Assembly (NCBI GenBank): GCA_017539165.1
Contig: JAFYHN010000043.1
Coordinates: 1-42,587, forward strand
Direction: 5' to 3'
From: Eubacterium sp.
GTDB taxonomy: Bacteria > Bacillota > Clostridia > Lachnospirales > Lachnospiraceae
DNA: 42,587 nucleotides
Shown here: positions 31,830 through 40,873 of the stretch, piece after piece
Layout: the number at the start of each line of letters is the position of its first letter
How positions within the stretch are numbered: position 1 is the first letter of the stretch
The notes under the pieces: generated by a model
The model's database searches: none
What the model was told of the DNA's origin: nothing
What the model saw: the letters and a program-made list of their open reading frames with translations, nothing else
Translations under genes and position numbers: made by a program

Positions 31830-33680
31830 TTATTGCTCCAGATGTCCATCCTTAGCAAAGTGATAATTGACGCCGTCTATTGTCTGGTCACCGACAACCA
31901 TTACTCCTGATGAATCTAGATAATACCATGTTTCTCCAAGCTGAAGCCATCCAGTCTTCATATAATAATCCTCACCGAAGTAATAATATCTGTCTTCTAT
32001 TTTTTTCCAGCCTTTATTATATGCTTTACCATCGGTGCAGTAACACCAGTTTGATTGGTACTGAACCCATCCTGTCTTAGCGGTTCCGTTTGATTTGAAG
32101 AAGTAGTAATTACCATTACATTCGTACCATCCTGTCATCATGGAACCCATTGGATGTTTACCGTAATTTTCTTTCAGAAGATAGACCTTTTTGCCATTAC
32201 GTTTAGACCATCCGGTCTTCATTATTCCGTTCTTATCGAATTCAAACCAGTAGCCTTTTATCTTATTCCATCCGGTTTTGTTTTGGCCCTGTTTATCCAC
32301 GAATACCCATTTGAACTTGTTGTAATTTGTGTACCATTTTGCCCAGTTGCTTTTTTTCTTTTTAAGTACCCATTTTTTAGGTGTTCCTGAATATGATATT
32401 GTAGAATTGATTGATATTTTCTTTTCGGTTGTAGTTTTTGTTACTATCCTGGATGTAATTCCGTTTTTAACTCTTCTTGATTCTTCGGTTGTTTCTGAAG
32501 TGTCGGTTTTAAGAACGACGGTTCCTTTCTTTTTTGTTCCGGTTTTCATAGTAAGAGTATCAGTCATATCCTGAACTATCGAATTTGCGGTCTGATCGAC
32601 GGTTCGATACATTTCTTTTCCTTTTTTATCAAGGAATCCATAGAAAGGCGAATAGTCATCTGTACTTGATGTAGATGTTACAACAACTGCAATCTTTGGT
32701 TTTAAAGTTTCGAGAAGTTCCTTGCTTGTGGATCTTACGAAGCCATGGTGACCAATTTTTATAACATCTATTTTTCCGTGATCTTTCTTTATGTACTTAG
32801 CTATCTGCTGCTCTGTTTTTTGGTATACATCTAAATCTGCCATAAGAGCAGTTTTGATTCCGTTTTTTTCTATATAGGTAACTATCGAGTTGGCATTTTC
32901 ATCACTGTTTGAACGAGAGTGGAGATTGTACAGCTGAATGTTGAAGTCTTCAAATCTGAATGAGATGGTATCATCCAGATCTTTACTGCCGTTCTTTTGT
33001 GAAGTTGCACCAAGCTTTTTCATAGTTCTGGAGGTTGGTTTGTCTACCCGAAGCATATTGGAACCCTTTAATGAGTTCTTTGCCTTTTCGAAGTATTTTT
33101 CATTGTTGAAAAGAAACTCTTCGTCAGGATTAGAAATATATCCTTTATATATAAATGTTGTATCCTCATCGATTAAGCTGAATTTTTTGGTTTCTTTTTT
33201 GGTTACAGGCTTGTGAAATATAGTATTCGTAGAAACAAACTCGGTCTCGGAAGTTGTCGTAGTAATTGTCTCAGGCAGTCTTGCTTTAGCGATGTCCGGA
33301 ATTCCGCCATTGTGATCTGAATGGGAGTGTGTCACAAGGATGAAATCAAGATGTGTAACTCCTGCTGCCATAAGGTAGTTTACTACAGCTTTTCCTGAAG
33401 CAGAATCCTGTATCTTTATCCCGTACTGGGTATCACCGGTCTTGTTTGATGCGTCGATAAGACCGAAATGACCATTACTCTCTATAAGAATTGAATCGCT
33501 GCTTTGGGTTGGATCGCCGTTCAGTGTTATATAATGAATACGGTCCTCTGTATGTTCAGGAGGCTGAGACTCATATTCAGTTTCTGTAGGCTGCGCATTA
33601 ACTTGGCTATTAGCTCCGACTGTGATAAGTGAAGTTAAAAGCAGTGCAAGCGTTCTAGTCAAAAAAGTTTTCTTCTTCAT
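31830..33680 (-). CDS. Secreted metallo-beta-lactamase-fold protein with wall-binding repeats
   Basis: Exported protein of 616 residues. The N-terminal signal peptide (KKKTFLTRTLALLLTSLITVGANSQVNA) is followed by a ComEC/Rec2-like metallo-beta-lactamase domain with HSHSDHNGG as the metal motif, later MADLDV and KIGHHG. Residues about 435-616 form about seven choline/glucan-binding type repeats with Trp/Tyr and Gly (TGWNKIKGYWFEFDKNG, TGWYECNGNYYFFKSNG, TGWLQLGETWYYLDSSG). It should sit on the cell surface and act on a phosphoester substrate, perhaps nucleic acid or teichoic acid; this is inference. ATG 33680 is chosen with AAGGA upstream. The 5' end overlaps the glycerate kinase gene by 26 bases. 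Confidence 0.85.
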   Translation of the reverse strand: MKKKTFLTRTLALLLTSLITVGANSQVNAQPTETEYESQPPEHTEDRIHYITLNGDPTQSSDSILIESNGHFGLIDASNKTGDTQYGIKIQDSASGKAVVNYLMAAGVTHLDFILVTHSHSDHNGGIPDIAKARLPETITTTTSETEFVSTNTIFHKPVTKKETKKFSLIDEDTTFIYKGYISNPDEEFLFNNEKYFEKAKNSLKGSNMLRVDKPTSRTMKKLGATSQKNGSKDLDDTISFRFEDFNIQLYNLHSRSNSDENANSIVTYIEKNGIKTALMADLDVYQKTEQQIAKYIKKDHGKIDVIKIGHHGFVRSTSKELLETLKPKIAVVVTSTSSTDDYSPFYGFLDKKGKEMYRTVDQTANSIVQDMTDTLTMKTGTKKKGTVVLKTDTSETTEESRRVKNGITSRIVTKTTTEKKISINSTISYSGTPKKWVLKKKKSNWAKWYTNYNKFKWVFVDKQGQNKTGWNKIKGYWFEFDKNGIMKTGWSKRNGKKVYLLKENYGKHPMGSMMTGWYECNGNYYFFKSNGTAKTGWVQYQSNWCYCTDGKAYNKGWKKIEDRYYYFGEDYYMKTGWLQLGETWYYLDSSGVMVVGDQTIDGVNYHFAKDGHLEQ

Positions 33681-34872
33681 TTTTATCTTCCTTGTCTGAA
33701 TCAATATCATGATTTGAAATATTGCGGATCAAATTGAATATCTGTTCGCATGTTGAAGTAATATTGATTCTTGCGGTTTCTGAATCCATAGATTCTTCGA
33801 GTGTTGATGGTCTTCTTATAATAGGAAAGTATGCATCAACATCCGGAAGTGCTTCGCCATCAAAACCTGGTGAAACGGAACCTACCAGTGCGAAAACCGG
33901 TTTACCGAAAACTTTGGCAATGTGAGCGATGCCGATAGGGGCTTTTCCCATGGCAGTCTGAGCATCCAGGCATCCTTCTCCGGTTACGACAATGTCGGCT
34001 TGACTGATATATTTTTTGAGTCCTGTTTCTTCAATTACTATCTTATTACCAGATTCGAGTTCGCTGCCAAGATAGTATTTGAAAGTGAACCCAAGACCTC
34101 CAGCGGCTCCGCATCCGGGATAGTCCGGATCGATTTCTAATCCGAGTATCTGAGTGGTAAGCTCTGCGAATTCAGACATCCAATTATCCATAAGCTCTAT
34201 TTCTGATTGAAAGAGACCTTTTTGGGGGCCGAATATATGTGATGCTCCGTTCGGTCCGAATAAAGGATTATTAACATCGCATGCTACACGGAATCTGCAT
34301 TCGTGAAGCAGTGGGTTAAACGATTCAGCAGATATAGATCTGATGAATTCAAGATCTCCTCCGGTAAGGTATCCGTTTTCGCCTGTTATTGGCTGGTTGT
34401 GTTCATCATAGAACTTTGCACCCAGAGCCTGGAGCATTCCGATACCAGCATCATTTGTTGCACTGCCACCAAGACCGATTATAAAATTTCTGCATCCTTT
34501 GTTTATGGCATCATTTATCATTTCGCCGACACCATAGGTTGTAGTCTTAATGGGGTCGCGATCTATGTCGGGTATAAGTGTAAGTCCAGCAGCTGCGGCT
34601 ATCTCTATAATGGCAGTTTTGGAAGGGTCAGAAATGATGCCATATCGGGCATCAATCTTATCTCCAAGAGGACCGGTTACTGTGATATCTTCAAAGACAC
34701 CGTTACAGCCCATTGTTACAGCCTGTACAGTTCCTTCACCTCCATCAGCCAGTGGACGAACGTCGTATTCTGCATCGGGGATCGCTCTTAGGAGTCCTTC
34801 TGCGGCTGCATTTCCACATTCAAGTGAAGAGAGTGAGCCCTTCATTGAATCCATAGCAAAAACAACTTTCAT
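33655..34872 (-). CDS. Glycerate kinase
   Basis: Phosphorylates D-glycerate with ATP (GarK/GlxK family), 405 residues against a usual ~380. Family blocks: MKVVFAMDSMKGSLSS at the start, ADGGEGTVQAV, GLGGSATNDAGIGMLQALG, GAAGGLGF, VVTGEGCLDAQT and GKAPIGIA. The last ~20 residues (HDIDSDKEDKNEEENFFD) are an acidic extension created where the gene runs into the start of the next one. ATG 34872 is taken since the family starts there and GGAG lies upstream; a longer reading to 34950 crosses the promoter. Confidence 0.9.
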   Translation of the reverse strand: MKVVFAMDSMKGSLSSLECGNAAAEGLLRAIPDAEYDVRPLADGGEGTVQAVTMGCNGVFEDITVTGPLGDKIDARYGIISDPSKTAIIEIAAAAGLTLIPDIDRDPIKTTTYGVGEMINDAINKGCRNFIIGLGGSATNDAGIGMLQALGAKFYDEHNQPITGENGYLTGGDLEFIRSISAESFNPLLHECRFRVACDVNNPLFGPNGASHIFGPQKGLFQSEIELMDNWMSEFAELTTQILGLEIDPDYPGCGAAGGLGFTFKYYLGSELESGNKIVIEETGLKKYISQADIVVTGEGCLDAQTAMGKAPIGIAHIAKVFGKPVFALVGSVSPGFDGEALPDVDAYFPIIRRPSTLEESMDSETARINITSTCEQIFNLIRNISNHDIDSDKEDKNEEENFFD

Positions 34873-34912
34873 AATAAAAAAATCTCCATTGATATTAATA
34901 AAAAACACAACA

Positions 34913-34941
34913 ATTATACCTAAAAAAGACAGTTTTGTGAA
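34913..34941 (-). promoter_or_regulatory. Glycerate kinase promoter
   Basis: Minus strand TTCACA (34941-34936), 17-bp spacer, consensus TATAAT (34918-34913). Confidence 0.75.
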
Positions 34942-34954
34942 TAGTAACATAAAA

Positions 34955-34980
34955 ATAGGACAGGATCACTCCTGTCCTAT
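34955..34980 (-). terminator. Terminator of the purine permease gene
   Basis: ATAGGACAGGA (34955-34965) and TCCTGTCCTAT (34970-34980), 4-base loop. On the minus strand it is followed by TTTTT. Confidence 0.9.
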
Positions 34981-35005
34981 AAGTTATATATTCTGTTTCG
35001 TATTG

Positions 35006-36373
35006 TTACTGGAAGTTTGTTACAAGTGCTACTATACGAAGTACGAAGAGTATGAAGATTACCATCATAACTGGACTTACATCCTTTGCTTTACCTGTGA
35101 AAAGCTTGATGAGTACCCAGCTGATAACTCCAAACATGATTCCATTTGCAATAGAATATGTAAGTGGCATTGTAAGTGCAGCTATGTATGCACTTGCTGT
35201 ATCAGCAGTATCATCTTCAAAGTTGATTTTCTTTGCACTTGAGAACATAAGCATGCCTACATATATAAGTGCAGGAGCAGTTGCAAAACTTGGAATAGCA
35301 AGGAAGATAGGACTGAGTACGATTGCGATGATGAACATGATTCCTGTTGTGAATGCTGTAAGTCCTGTCTTTCCGCCTTCAGCAACACCTGCTGAGGATT
35401 CAACAAAGCTTGTAACTGTTGAAGTACCGAGGCATGCACCTACAGTAGTACCTATGGCATCTGCCATGAATACCTTTCCTGCTCTTGGAAGTTCACCTTT
35501 CTCATCGAGAAGTCCGGCTTTGTCTGCTACACCGACAACAGTTCCGACAGTATCGAAGAGATCGACAAAGAGGAAGCTGAATACGATCGCGATGAACTGG
35601 ATCAGATGTTCTCCAACCCATTTGAAGTTAAACTTGAATGCTGTGTCTCCAAGTCCTCCAAGGTTAAGACCATTTGAGAAACTTGGGAATACACTGTATA
35701 TTCCAGCATCTATATTAACCTGATACCATCCACAGGCTTCTGCTATCATTCCAAGGATCCATGTTGCGAGGATTCCGATAAGAACTGAGCCTTTTATATT
35801 GTAGTGGCTGAGTATTGCTATGATAACGAATCCAACAAGTGCAAGAACAACTGTTGGTGATGAAAAGCTTCCGAGTGCGATGGTAGTGGAAGGATCGCTT
35901 ACTACGATATTTGCACCTACCAGACCAATGAGTGCAATAAAAAGACCGATGCCAGTTGTGATACCGTATTTAAGATTAGTAGGGATACCGTTTATGATCT
36001 TTTCTCTGAATTTGAAGATAGAGATGATAATGAAGATGATACCTTCGACAAGAACTGCAGTGAGTCCGATGGTAAATGCATTTTCAACGTCACTAAGTTC
36101 TCCGAGACAAACGGTAAATGCGAAATATGCGTTCAGTCCCATACCGGCACTGAGTGCAATAGGATAGTTAGCAAGAAATGCCATAACAAATGTTGCTACA
36201 GCGGATGCAATAGCAGTTGCAAGAAATACACCGCTTGGGTTCATTACATTTCCGAGAATGTTCGGATTGACTGCAAGAATGTAGGCCATTGCAAGGAAGG
36301 TTGTGATACCTGCAACTATCTCTGTTTTGGCGTCGGTACCATGTTCCTTAAGTTTAAAGATTTTCTCTAGCAT
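35006..36373 (-). CDS. NCS2 family adenine/guanine/hypoxanthine permease
   Basis: Purine base:H+ symporter of the AzgA-like NCS2 subgroup (PbuG/PbuO type), 455 residues, about 12-14 membrane segments. Diagnostic blocks: TEIVAGITTFLAMAYILAVNP near the N-terminus, NYPIALSAGMGLNAYFAF, FLFVDLFDTVGTVVGVADKAG and GACLGTSTVTSFVESSAGVAEGGKTGLTA. GGAGG lies upstream of ATG 36373. It has its own promoter and terminator. No purine riboswitch is seen in the 150-base upstream gap. Substrate choice among purines cannot be told from sequence. Confidence 0.92.
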   Translation of the reverse strand: MLEKIFKLKEHGTDAKTEIVAGITTFLAMAYILAVNPNILGNVMNPSGVFLATAIASAVATFVMAFLANYPIALSAGMGLNAYFAFTVCLGELSDVENAFTIGLTAVLVEGIIFIIISIFKFREKIINGIPTNLKYGITTGIGLFIALIGLVGANIVVSDPSTTIALGSFSSPTVVLALVGFVIIAILSHYNIKGSVLIGILATWILGMIAEACGWYQVNIDAGIYSVFPSFSNGLNLGGLGDTAFKFNFKWVGEHLIQFIAIVFSFLFVDLFDTVGTVVGVADKAGLLDEKGELPRAGKVFMADAIGTTVGACLGTSTVTSFVESSAGVAEGGKTGLTAFTTGIMFIIAIVLSPIFLAIPSFATAPALIYVGMLMFSSAKKINFEDDTADTASAYIAALTMPLTYSIANGIMFGVISWVLIKLFTGKAKDVSPVMMVIFILFVLRIVALVTNFQ

Positions 36374-36418
36374 GATAAAATTCCTCCCACGTAGATTGAG
36401 TTTTTTAACGACTTTAAC

Positions 36419-36447
36419 ATTATACTTTATTCGTTTTCCTTTGTGAA
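36419..36447 (-). promoter_or_regulatory. Purine permease promoter
   Basis: Minus strand TTCACA (36447-36442), 17-bp spacer, consensus TATAAT (36424-36419). A small AGTCA/TGACT inverted repeat lies just upstream. Confidence 0.75.
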
Positions 36448-36524
36448 GAGTCAGTTCTTGACTTTCACGGGAAATTATGCAATTATTAGTAAGTTCTAAT
36501 TATAGATAATGAGAGGTTTTTGAG

Positions 36525-37223
36525 ATGCTGTTATCAAGCATATATATGTCAGGTTTTGCAGAGACATTTGAAAAGTGTTTTATAAGAGATGACAGATACA
36601 AACTTTTGTTGGAAGGAATAGGTGTTACTATCAAGATAACACTTCTTGCAGCAGCACTTGGTATGGTCATAGGATTTCTTATCGCGCTCTGTAATCTGTC
36701 TAAGAATAAGGTGCTTAATATAATAGGAAAGGTTTACACAGATATCATCAGAGGAACTCCTTCGGTAACTCAGCTGATGATCGTGTATTTTGTAATATTT
36801 GCAACTGTCGGACTTCCTAAGTGGATCATAGCGGCATTTGCATTCTCTATTAACTCAGGTGCATATGTATCCGAGATCATCAGAGCAGGAATTCTTTCTA
36901 TAGATAAAGGGCAGACTGAAGCAGGAAGATCTCTGGGACTTACTGCGGGTCAGACAATGATGAGTATCATAGTCCCTCAAGCAATAAAGAATATATTCCC
37001 TGCAATGTGTAATGAGTTTATTACTCTTATAAAGGAAACAGCTATAGTAGGTTATGTTGGACTTGTTGATATTCAGAAGGCGGGAGATTTCATAAAGAGT
37101 TCTACATATGAAGCGCTTATGCCGCTTCTGGCTACAGCTGTTATATATTTCGTTATTATTAAGGTACTTACGATATTGCTCGGAAAGATAGAAAAATCTC
37201 TTCGTAAGTCGGATAACAGATAG
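36525..37223 (+). CDS. Polar amino acid ABC transporter permease
   Basis: Inner-membrane subunit of the HisM/ArtQ/GlnP family, 232 residues, about five spans. The N-terminal [20 protein letters not shown] and the EAA loop [20 protein letters not shown] are typical. [19 protein letters not shown] matches the conserved RGTP.L.QL motif. GAGAGG precedes ATG 36525. First gene of a permease-ATPase-binding protein operon; a single permease gene implies a homodimer. Confidence 0.9.
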   Translation: MLLSSIYMSGFAETFEKCFIRDDRYKLLLEGIGVTIKITLLAAALGMVIGFLIALCNLSKNKVLNIIGKVYTDIIRGTPSVTQLMIVYFVIFATVGLPKWIIAAFAFSINSGAYVSEIIRAGILSIDKGQTEAGRSLGLTAGQTMMSIIVPQAIKNIFPAMCNEFITLIKETAIVGYVGLVDIQKAGDFIKSSTYEALMPLLATAVIYFVIIKVLTILLGKIEKSLRKSDNR

Positions 37224-37243
37224 AAATAACGGAGATAAATCAT

Positions 37244-37966
37244 ATGATAAAGGTAAATGAACTTCATAAGAGCTTCAATGGTGTTGAGGTTCTTAAAGGA
37301 ATAAATGAGCATATAGAAGATGGTGAAGTTGTAGTTGTTATCGGTCCGTCGGGTTCCGGTAAGAGTACTTTCTTAAGATGCATCAATCTTCTTGAAAAAC
37401 CGGAAAGCGGTGAGATCTGGATCGATGATGATCAGATAAATGCTAAAAATGTAAATGTAAATCAGATAAGACAGAAGATGGGTATGGTATTCCAGCATTT
37501 TAATCTTTTTCCACATCTGACAGTTAGAAAGAATATCACACTTGCACCTGTCAAACTTAAAAAGATGACTCAGGAGCAGGCTGATGCCAAGGCTCAGGAG
37601 TTGCTTAAGATAGTAGGTCTTGAGGATAAGGCTGATGTGTATCCTAAACAACTTTCAGGTGGACAGCAGCAGAGGATTGCTATAGCAAGATCTCTTGCTA
37701 TGGAACCTGAAATTATGCTTTTTGATGAACCAACATCTGCTCTTGATCCAGAGATGGTAGGAGAGGTTCTGGATGTTATGAAGAATCTGGCTGAGAGTGG
37801 AATGACTATGGTAGTTGTCACTCACGAGATGGGATTCGCAAGAGAAGTTGGAAGCAGGATACTCTTTATGGATGAGGGACAGATCATAGAGCAGGGAACA
37901 CCATCAGAAATATTTGACAATCCTCAGAATGACAGAACGAGAGAATTTCTCAGTAAGGTGTTTTAA
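37244..37966 (+). CDS. Polar amino acid ABC transporter ATP-binding protein
   Basis: ATPase of the GlnQ/ArtP/HisP family, 240 residues, full length. Walker [11 protein letters not shown]-loop [14 protein letters not shown], signature LSGGQQQR, Walker [14 protein letters not shown] and H-loop [12 protein letters not shown] are all present. GGAG lies nine bases upstream. It energises uptake with the permease encoded 20 bases upstream and the lipoprotein encoded downstream. Confidence 0.94.
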   Translation: MIKVNELHKSFNGVEVLKGINEHIEDGEVVVVIGPSGSGKSTFLRCINLLEKPESGEIWIDDDQINAKNVNVNQIRQKMGMVFQHFNLFPHLTVRKNITLAPVKLKKMTQEQADAKAQELLKIVGLEDKADVYPKQLSGGQQQRIAIARSLAMEPEIMLFDEPTSALDPEMVGEVLDVMKNLAESGMTMVVVTHEMGFAREVGSRILFMDEGQIIEQGTPSEIFDNPQNDRTREFLSKVF

Positions 37967-38004
37967 GGTTACTAAAAGTAACTTGTTATATAAGGAGGAA
38001 TATT

Positions 38005-38937
38005 ATGAAGTTATTTAAGAAGATTCTTGTGGCTGGAGTAGCGGCAGCTATGACACTCTCACTTGGAGCGTGTGGAAATAAGGAAGATGCGGAAGTAGTC
38101 AATGTTGAAATGGAAGAAGTAAGCAATGGTGAAGATGATGTAAATGCTGAAAAACTTACATTTGGAACAAATGCAGAGTTCCCACCATTCGAATACATTT
38201 CAAGCGAAGGTGTTATCGATAATTTTGATGGTATCGATATGGCTATAGCAGATACTATTGCAACTCAGTGTGGATATGAAGCAGAGATCAATAACATGGA
38301 GTTTGATTCACTCCTTCTTGCTCTTCAGAATGGACAGGTCGATGCAGTTATAGCTGGTATGACTATAACAGATGAAAGGAAAGAAGCTGTTGATTTTTCT
38401 GTACCTTACTATAAGGCTACACAGGTAATGATAGCAAAAGATGATTCTGACATTAAGAGTGCCGCAGATATGAAAGGCAAGAAGATCGCAGTTGTTCTCG
38501 GTTATACAGGAGAGGAATGCGTTAAGAAGATGGGTTATGAATATGAGGCATTCAAGAAGGGTTCAGAGACAATCCTTGAGCTTCTTAACGGCAAGTGCGA
38601 TGTAGTAGTTATCGACTCAGCTACAGCAGAAAAGTATATCGGAGACAATGAAGGTCTCAAGATAATAGAAGATCCAAATGCATTCGTTGCAGAAGAGTAT
38701 GGTATAGCTGTAAAGAAGGGTAACAAAGAGCTTCTTGACAAGATCAACACAGCTATTCAGTCTATGATTGATGATGGATCTATCAGTGAGATCGCAGCAG
38801 AGTATCTTGATGAGGATTCGGCTGATGATACTGAAGGAGCAGAAGCAGAAGGTGCAGAAGCTGGAGAAGTGAAGATGGAAGAGATAAATGAAGACGAAAA
38901 TGGCGAAAAGCCGGAAGTAGAAGGATTAGATCAGTAA
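38005..38937 (+). CDS. Amino acid ABC transporter substrate-binding lipoprotein
   Basis: Family 3 extracellular solute-binding protein, 310 residues. The signal peptide ends LGAC, giving Cys23 as lipidated. The binding domain starts LTFGTNAEFPPFEYIS, continues FDGIDMAIADTIA and VIAGMTITDERKEAVDFSVPYYKATQ, all family-typical. The last ~45 residues are acidic (DSADDTEGAEAEGAEAGEVKM...), beyond the normal end near AAEYLDED. Ligand is not readable; cystine, Arg or similar polar amino acids are common. AAGGAGG precedes the ATG. Confidence 0.92.
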   Translation: MKLFKKILVAGVAAAMTLSLGACGNKEDAEVVNVEMEEVSNGEDDVNAEKLTFGTNAEFPPFEYISSEGVIDNFDGIDMAIADTIATQCGYEAEINNMEFDSLLLALQNGQVDAVIAGMTITDERKEAVDFSVPYYKATQVMIAKDDSDIKSAADMKGKKIAVVLGYTGEECVKKMGYEYEAFKKGSETILELLNGKCDVVVIDSATAEKYIGDNEGLKIIEDPNAFVAEEYGIAVKKGNKELLDKINTAIQSMIDDGSISEIAAEYLDEDSADDTEGAEAEGAEAGEVKMEEINEDENGEKPEVEGLDQ

Positions 38938-38940
38938 GAT

Positions 38941-39711
38941 ATGAGAGATGTTTATGCAGTTGTGACCGGTGCGAGCAGTGGCCTGGGTTTTGAATTCGCA
39001 AAACAGTTATCTGCTATGGGCTATAAGATCATATTGGTAGCGAGAAGACGCGGAAAGCTTGAACAGGTTCAGAAAATATTAAAAACCCCAAGCATAGTTT
39101 TTGAAGCGGATCTTGGCAAAACCGAAGAGTGCATACGCCTTATGGAAGAAACAAGAAGTCTGGATATAGAAGTCTTTATCAACAATGCCGGCTTCGGTGA
39201 GTGTGGCAGATTCTATGAAACAGACGCAGCAAAAGAACTGTCCATGATAGATGTAAATGTATCAGCAGTTCATCTTCTTATGAAGCTTATGCTCCAGAGA
39301 CTTAAGTCCAGAGTTAGTGGAGGATACATTCTAAATGTTGCTTCCTCGGCAGGGCTATTCCCTGCGGGACCGTACATGGCTACATATTATGCTACAAAGG
39401 CATATGTTACTAGTCTTACAAGAGCTGTTGCCCGAGAGATGGAAGAGGAACAGAGTGATATCTATATAGGAGCACTTTGTCCGGGACCTGTTGATACGGA
39501 ATTTAATGATGTGGCATCTGTTGAATTCGCATTAAAAGGAATAAGTGCGAAGAAGTGTGTTAAATATGCAATTGATCAGATGTTCAGAAGGCGTGTTATA
39601 ATCATTCCTACTCTTAGGATGAAAGTGGTGTGTATGATCGCAAAGTTCTTCCCGACCAAACAGGTTGTAGCGATGACAGGTAAACAGCAGAGAAGAAAAA
39701 AGAAGATATGA
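38941..39711 (+). CDS. Short-chain dehydrogenase/reductase
   Basis: SDR family oxidoreductase of 256 residues, NAD(P)-dependent. It has the cofactor loop TGASSGLG (residues 9-16), INNAGFGE, the Ser of VASSAGLFPAGPYMATYYATKAYV and the catalytic YxxxK in the same block (Tyr-Ala-Thr-Lys). An Arg-rich region after the first strand (VARRRGKL) suggests NADP(H). It ends with a Lys/Arg-rich tail. It starts three bases after the binding-protein stop with a poor ribosome binding site, so it is likely co-transcribed, but a functional link to amino acid uptake is not evident. Confidence 0.87.
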   Translation: MRDVYAVVTGASSGLGFEFAKQLSAMGYKIILVARRRGKLEQVQKILKTPSIVFEADLGKTEECIRLMEETRSLDIEVFINNAGFGECGRFYETDAAKELSMIDVNVSAVHLLMKLMLQRLKSRVSGGYILNVASSAGLFPAGPYMATYYATKAYVTSLTRAVAREMEEEQSDIYIGALCPGPVDTEFNDVASVEFALKGISAKKCVKYAIDQMFRRRVIIIPTLRMKVVCMIAKFFPTKQVVAMTGKQQRRKKKI

Positions 39712-39726
39712 TCTATAATATTCAAG

Positions 39727-39757
39727 GCGGATCGGAATTATTTCCGGTCCGCTTTTT
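39727..39757 (+). terminator. Terminator after the amino acid transporter operon
   Basis: GCGGATCGGAA (39727-39737) and TTCCGGTCCGC (39742-39752) with one G-U pair, then TTTTT. Confidence 0.9.
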
Positions 39758-39789
39758 CTAATGTGATAAGAGTCGTTTTTTTATATAGT

Positions 39790-39807
39790 ATATGACATTT
39801 GTCATAT
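39790..39807. promoter_or_regulatory. 18-bp palindrome, candidate repressor operator
   Basis: ATATGACA-TT-TGTCATAT is a perfect palindrome seven bases upstream of a TTTACA -35 (39814-39819). It has the shape of a TetR/MarR/GntR-type operator for the ABC exporter downstream. No regulator gene is within the window. Confidence 0.55.
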
Positions 39808-39813
39808 GCATTA

Positions 39814-39841
39814 TTTACATTCTTCACTACCGTAAGATAAA
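39814..39841 (+). promoter_or_regulatory. Possible promoter of the ABC exporter operon
   Basis: TTTACA (39814-39819), 16-bp spacer, GATAAA (39836-39841). About 65 bases before the ATPase start. Confidence 0.4.
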
Positions 39842-39905
39842 TGAATTTGATAAACTCGGTACAGTAAGAGAAAAGAATACACCACAGAAAGTTGAGGAAT
39901 GACAA

Positions 39906-40853
39906 ATGAGTGAAACGGTAGTAAAAATATCAAATCTGGTTAAGAGATATAAGGAGCTTATTGCTCTTGATAATTTCAGTCTTGAGATAAAAAAAGGAGA
40001 AATCTTCGGTCTTCTGGGACCGAATGGTTCGGGTAAGACAACGACGATAAATTGTCTTCTTTCACTTCTTTCGTATGACAAGGGTGAGATTGAGATCTTT
40101 GGTGAGAAGATGAATCCAAACAGAAGAGATCTAAAGAGGAGAATCGGTGTTGTATGTCAGAATGTGGCAGTCTTTGAAGAGCTAACTGTTTATGAGAATA
40201 TAGATTACTTCTGCGGCTTATATATAAAAGATAAGAAAACGAGACAGGAATATGTTGAGGATGCGATCAAGTTTGTAGATCTGGATAACTTCAGAAAGTT
40301 TCATCCTAACAAACTTTCAGGAGGTCTTCTGCGACGCCTTAATATCGCTTGTGGAATAGCACATAAGCCTGATCTCATAATACTTGATGAACCAACAGTT
40401 GCAGTTGATCCACAGTCTAGAAATAAAATCCTTGAAGGAGTTGTGGAACTCAATCAGAAGGGCGCTACGATAATCTATACTTCACACTATATGGAAGAGA
40501 TAGAGCAGATATGTTCCAATATCCTGATTATGGATAAGGGTATGGAGATAGCGTCAGGAACCAGTGAAGAACTTAAGGGCAAGATCAAGAATACTGAAAA
40601 TGTCATCGTAGATATCAAGAAGCTTTCCGAAGATCATATCGAAGCAATCCGAAAGCTTAACCATGTATATGATGTTCAGTATATGAGTGACAAGCTGACT
40701 ATAAAGTGTAATGGTGGTAAGCATAATATCACACATGTGATTGAGTATCTGTCAGAAAATAATGTTTCTTACGACAGAATATATTCGGAACTTCCGACTT
40801 TGAATGATGTATTCCTTGAGATAACAGGAAAAGAACTCAGGGATAATGATTAG
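39906..40853 (+). CDS. ABC exporter ATP-binding protein
   Basis: ATPase of 315 residues in the DrrA/CcmA-like exporter class. Walker A GPNGSGKTT, Q-loop VVCQNVAVFEELTVYENI, signature LSGGLLRRLNIACG, Walker B LIILDEPTVAVDP and an H-loop TSHYMEEIE are present. The C-terminal ~90 residues form the accessory domain common in this class, ending LPTLNDVFLEITGKELRD. GAGGA lies nine bases upstream. Two ABC-2 permeases follow. Substrate is unknown; drugs, peptides or lipids are typical. Confidence 0.92.
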   Translation: MSETVVKISNLVKRYKELIALDNFSLEIKKGEIFGLLGPNGSGKTTTINCLLSLLSYDKGEIEIFGEKMNPNRRDLKRRIGVVCQNVAVFEELTVYENIDYFCGLYIKDKKTRQEYVEDAIKFVDLDNFRKFHPNKLSGGLLRRLNIACGIAHKPDLIILDEPTVAVDPQSRNKILEGVVELNQKGATIIYTSHYMEEIEQICSNILIMDKGMEIASGTSEELKGKIKNTENVIVDIKKLSEDHIEAIRKLNHVYDVQYMSDKLTIKCNGGKHNITHVIEYLSENNVSYDRIYSELPTLNDVFLEITGKELRDND

Positions 40854-40873
40854 AGATTGTAAAGGAGACAGAT

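Noticed and set aside
34550-35242. 230-residue plus-strand ORF
   Set aside because: Antisense to glycerate kinase and the purine permease, and it crosses a terminator and promoter; composition is Ser/Ile/Cys-rich with no domain pattern.
35052-35723. 223-residue plus-strand ORF
   Set aside because: Antisense to the NCS2 permease, whose membrane pattern and motifs are clear.
36374-36524. Purine riboswitch before the permease
   Set aside because: No purine aptamer core or paired loops could be found; only a promoter and a small inverted repeat are visible.
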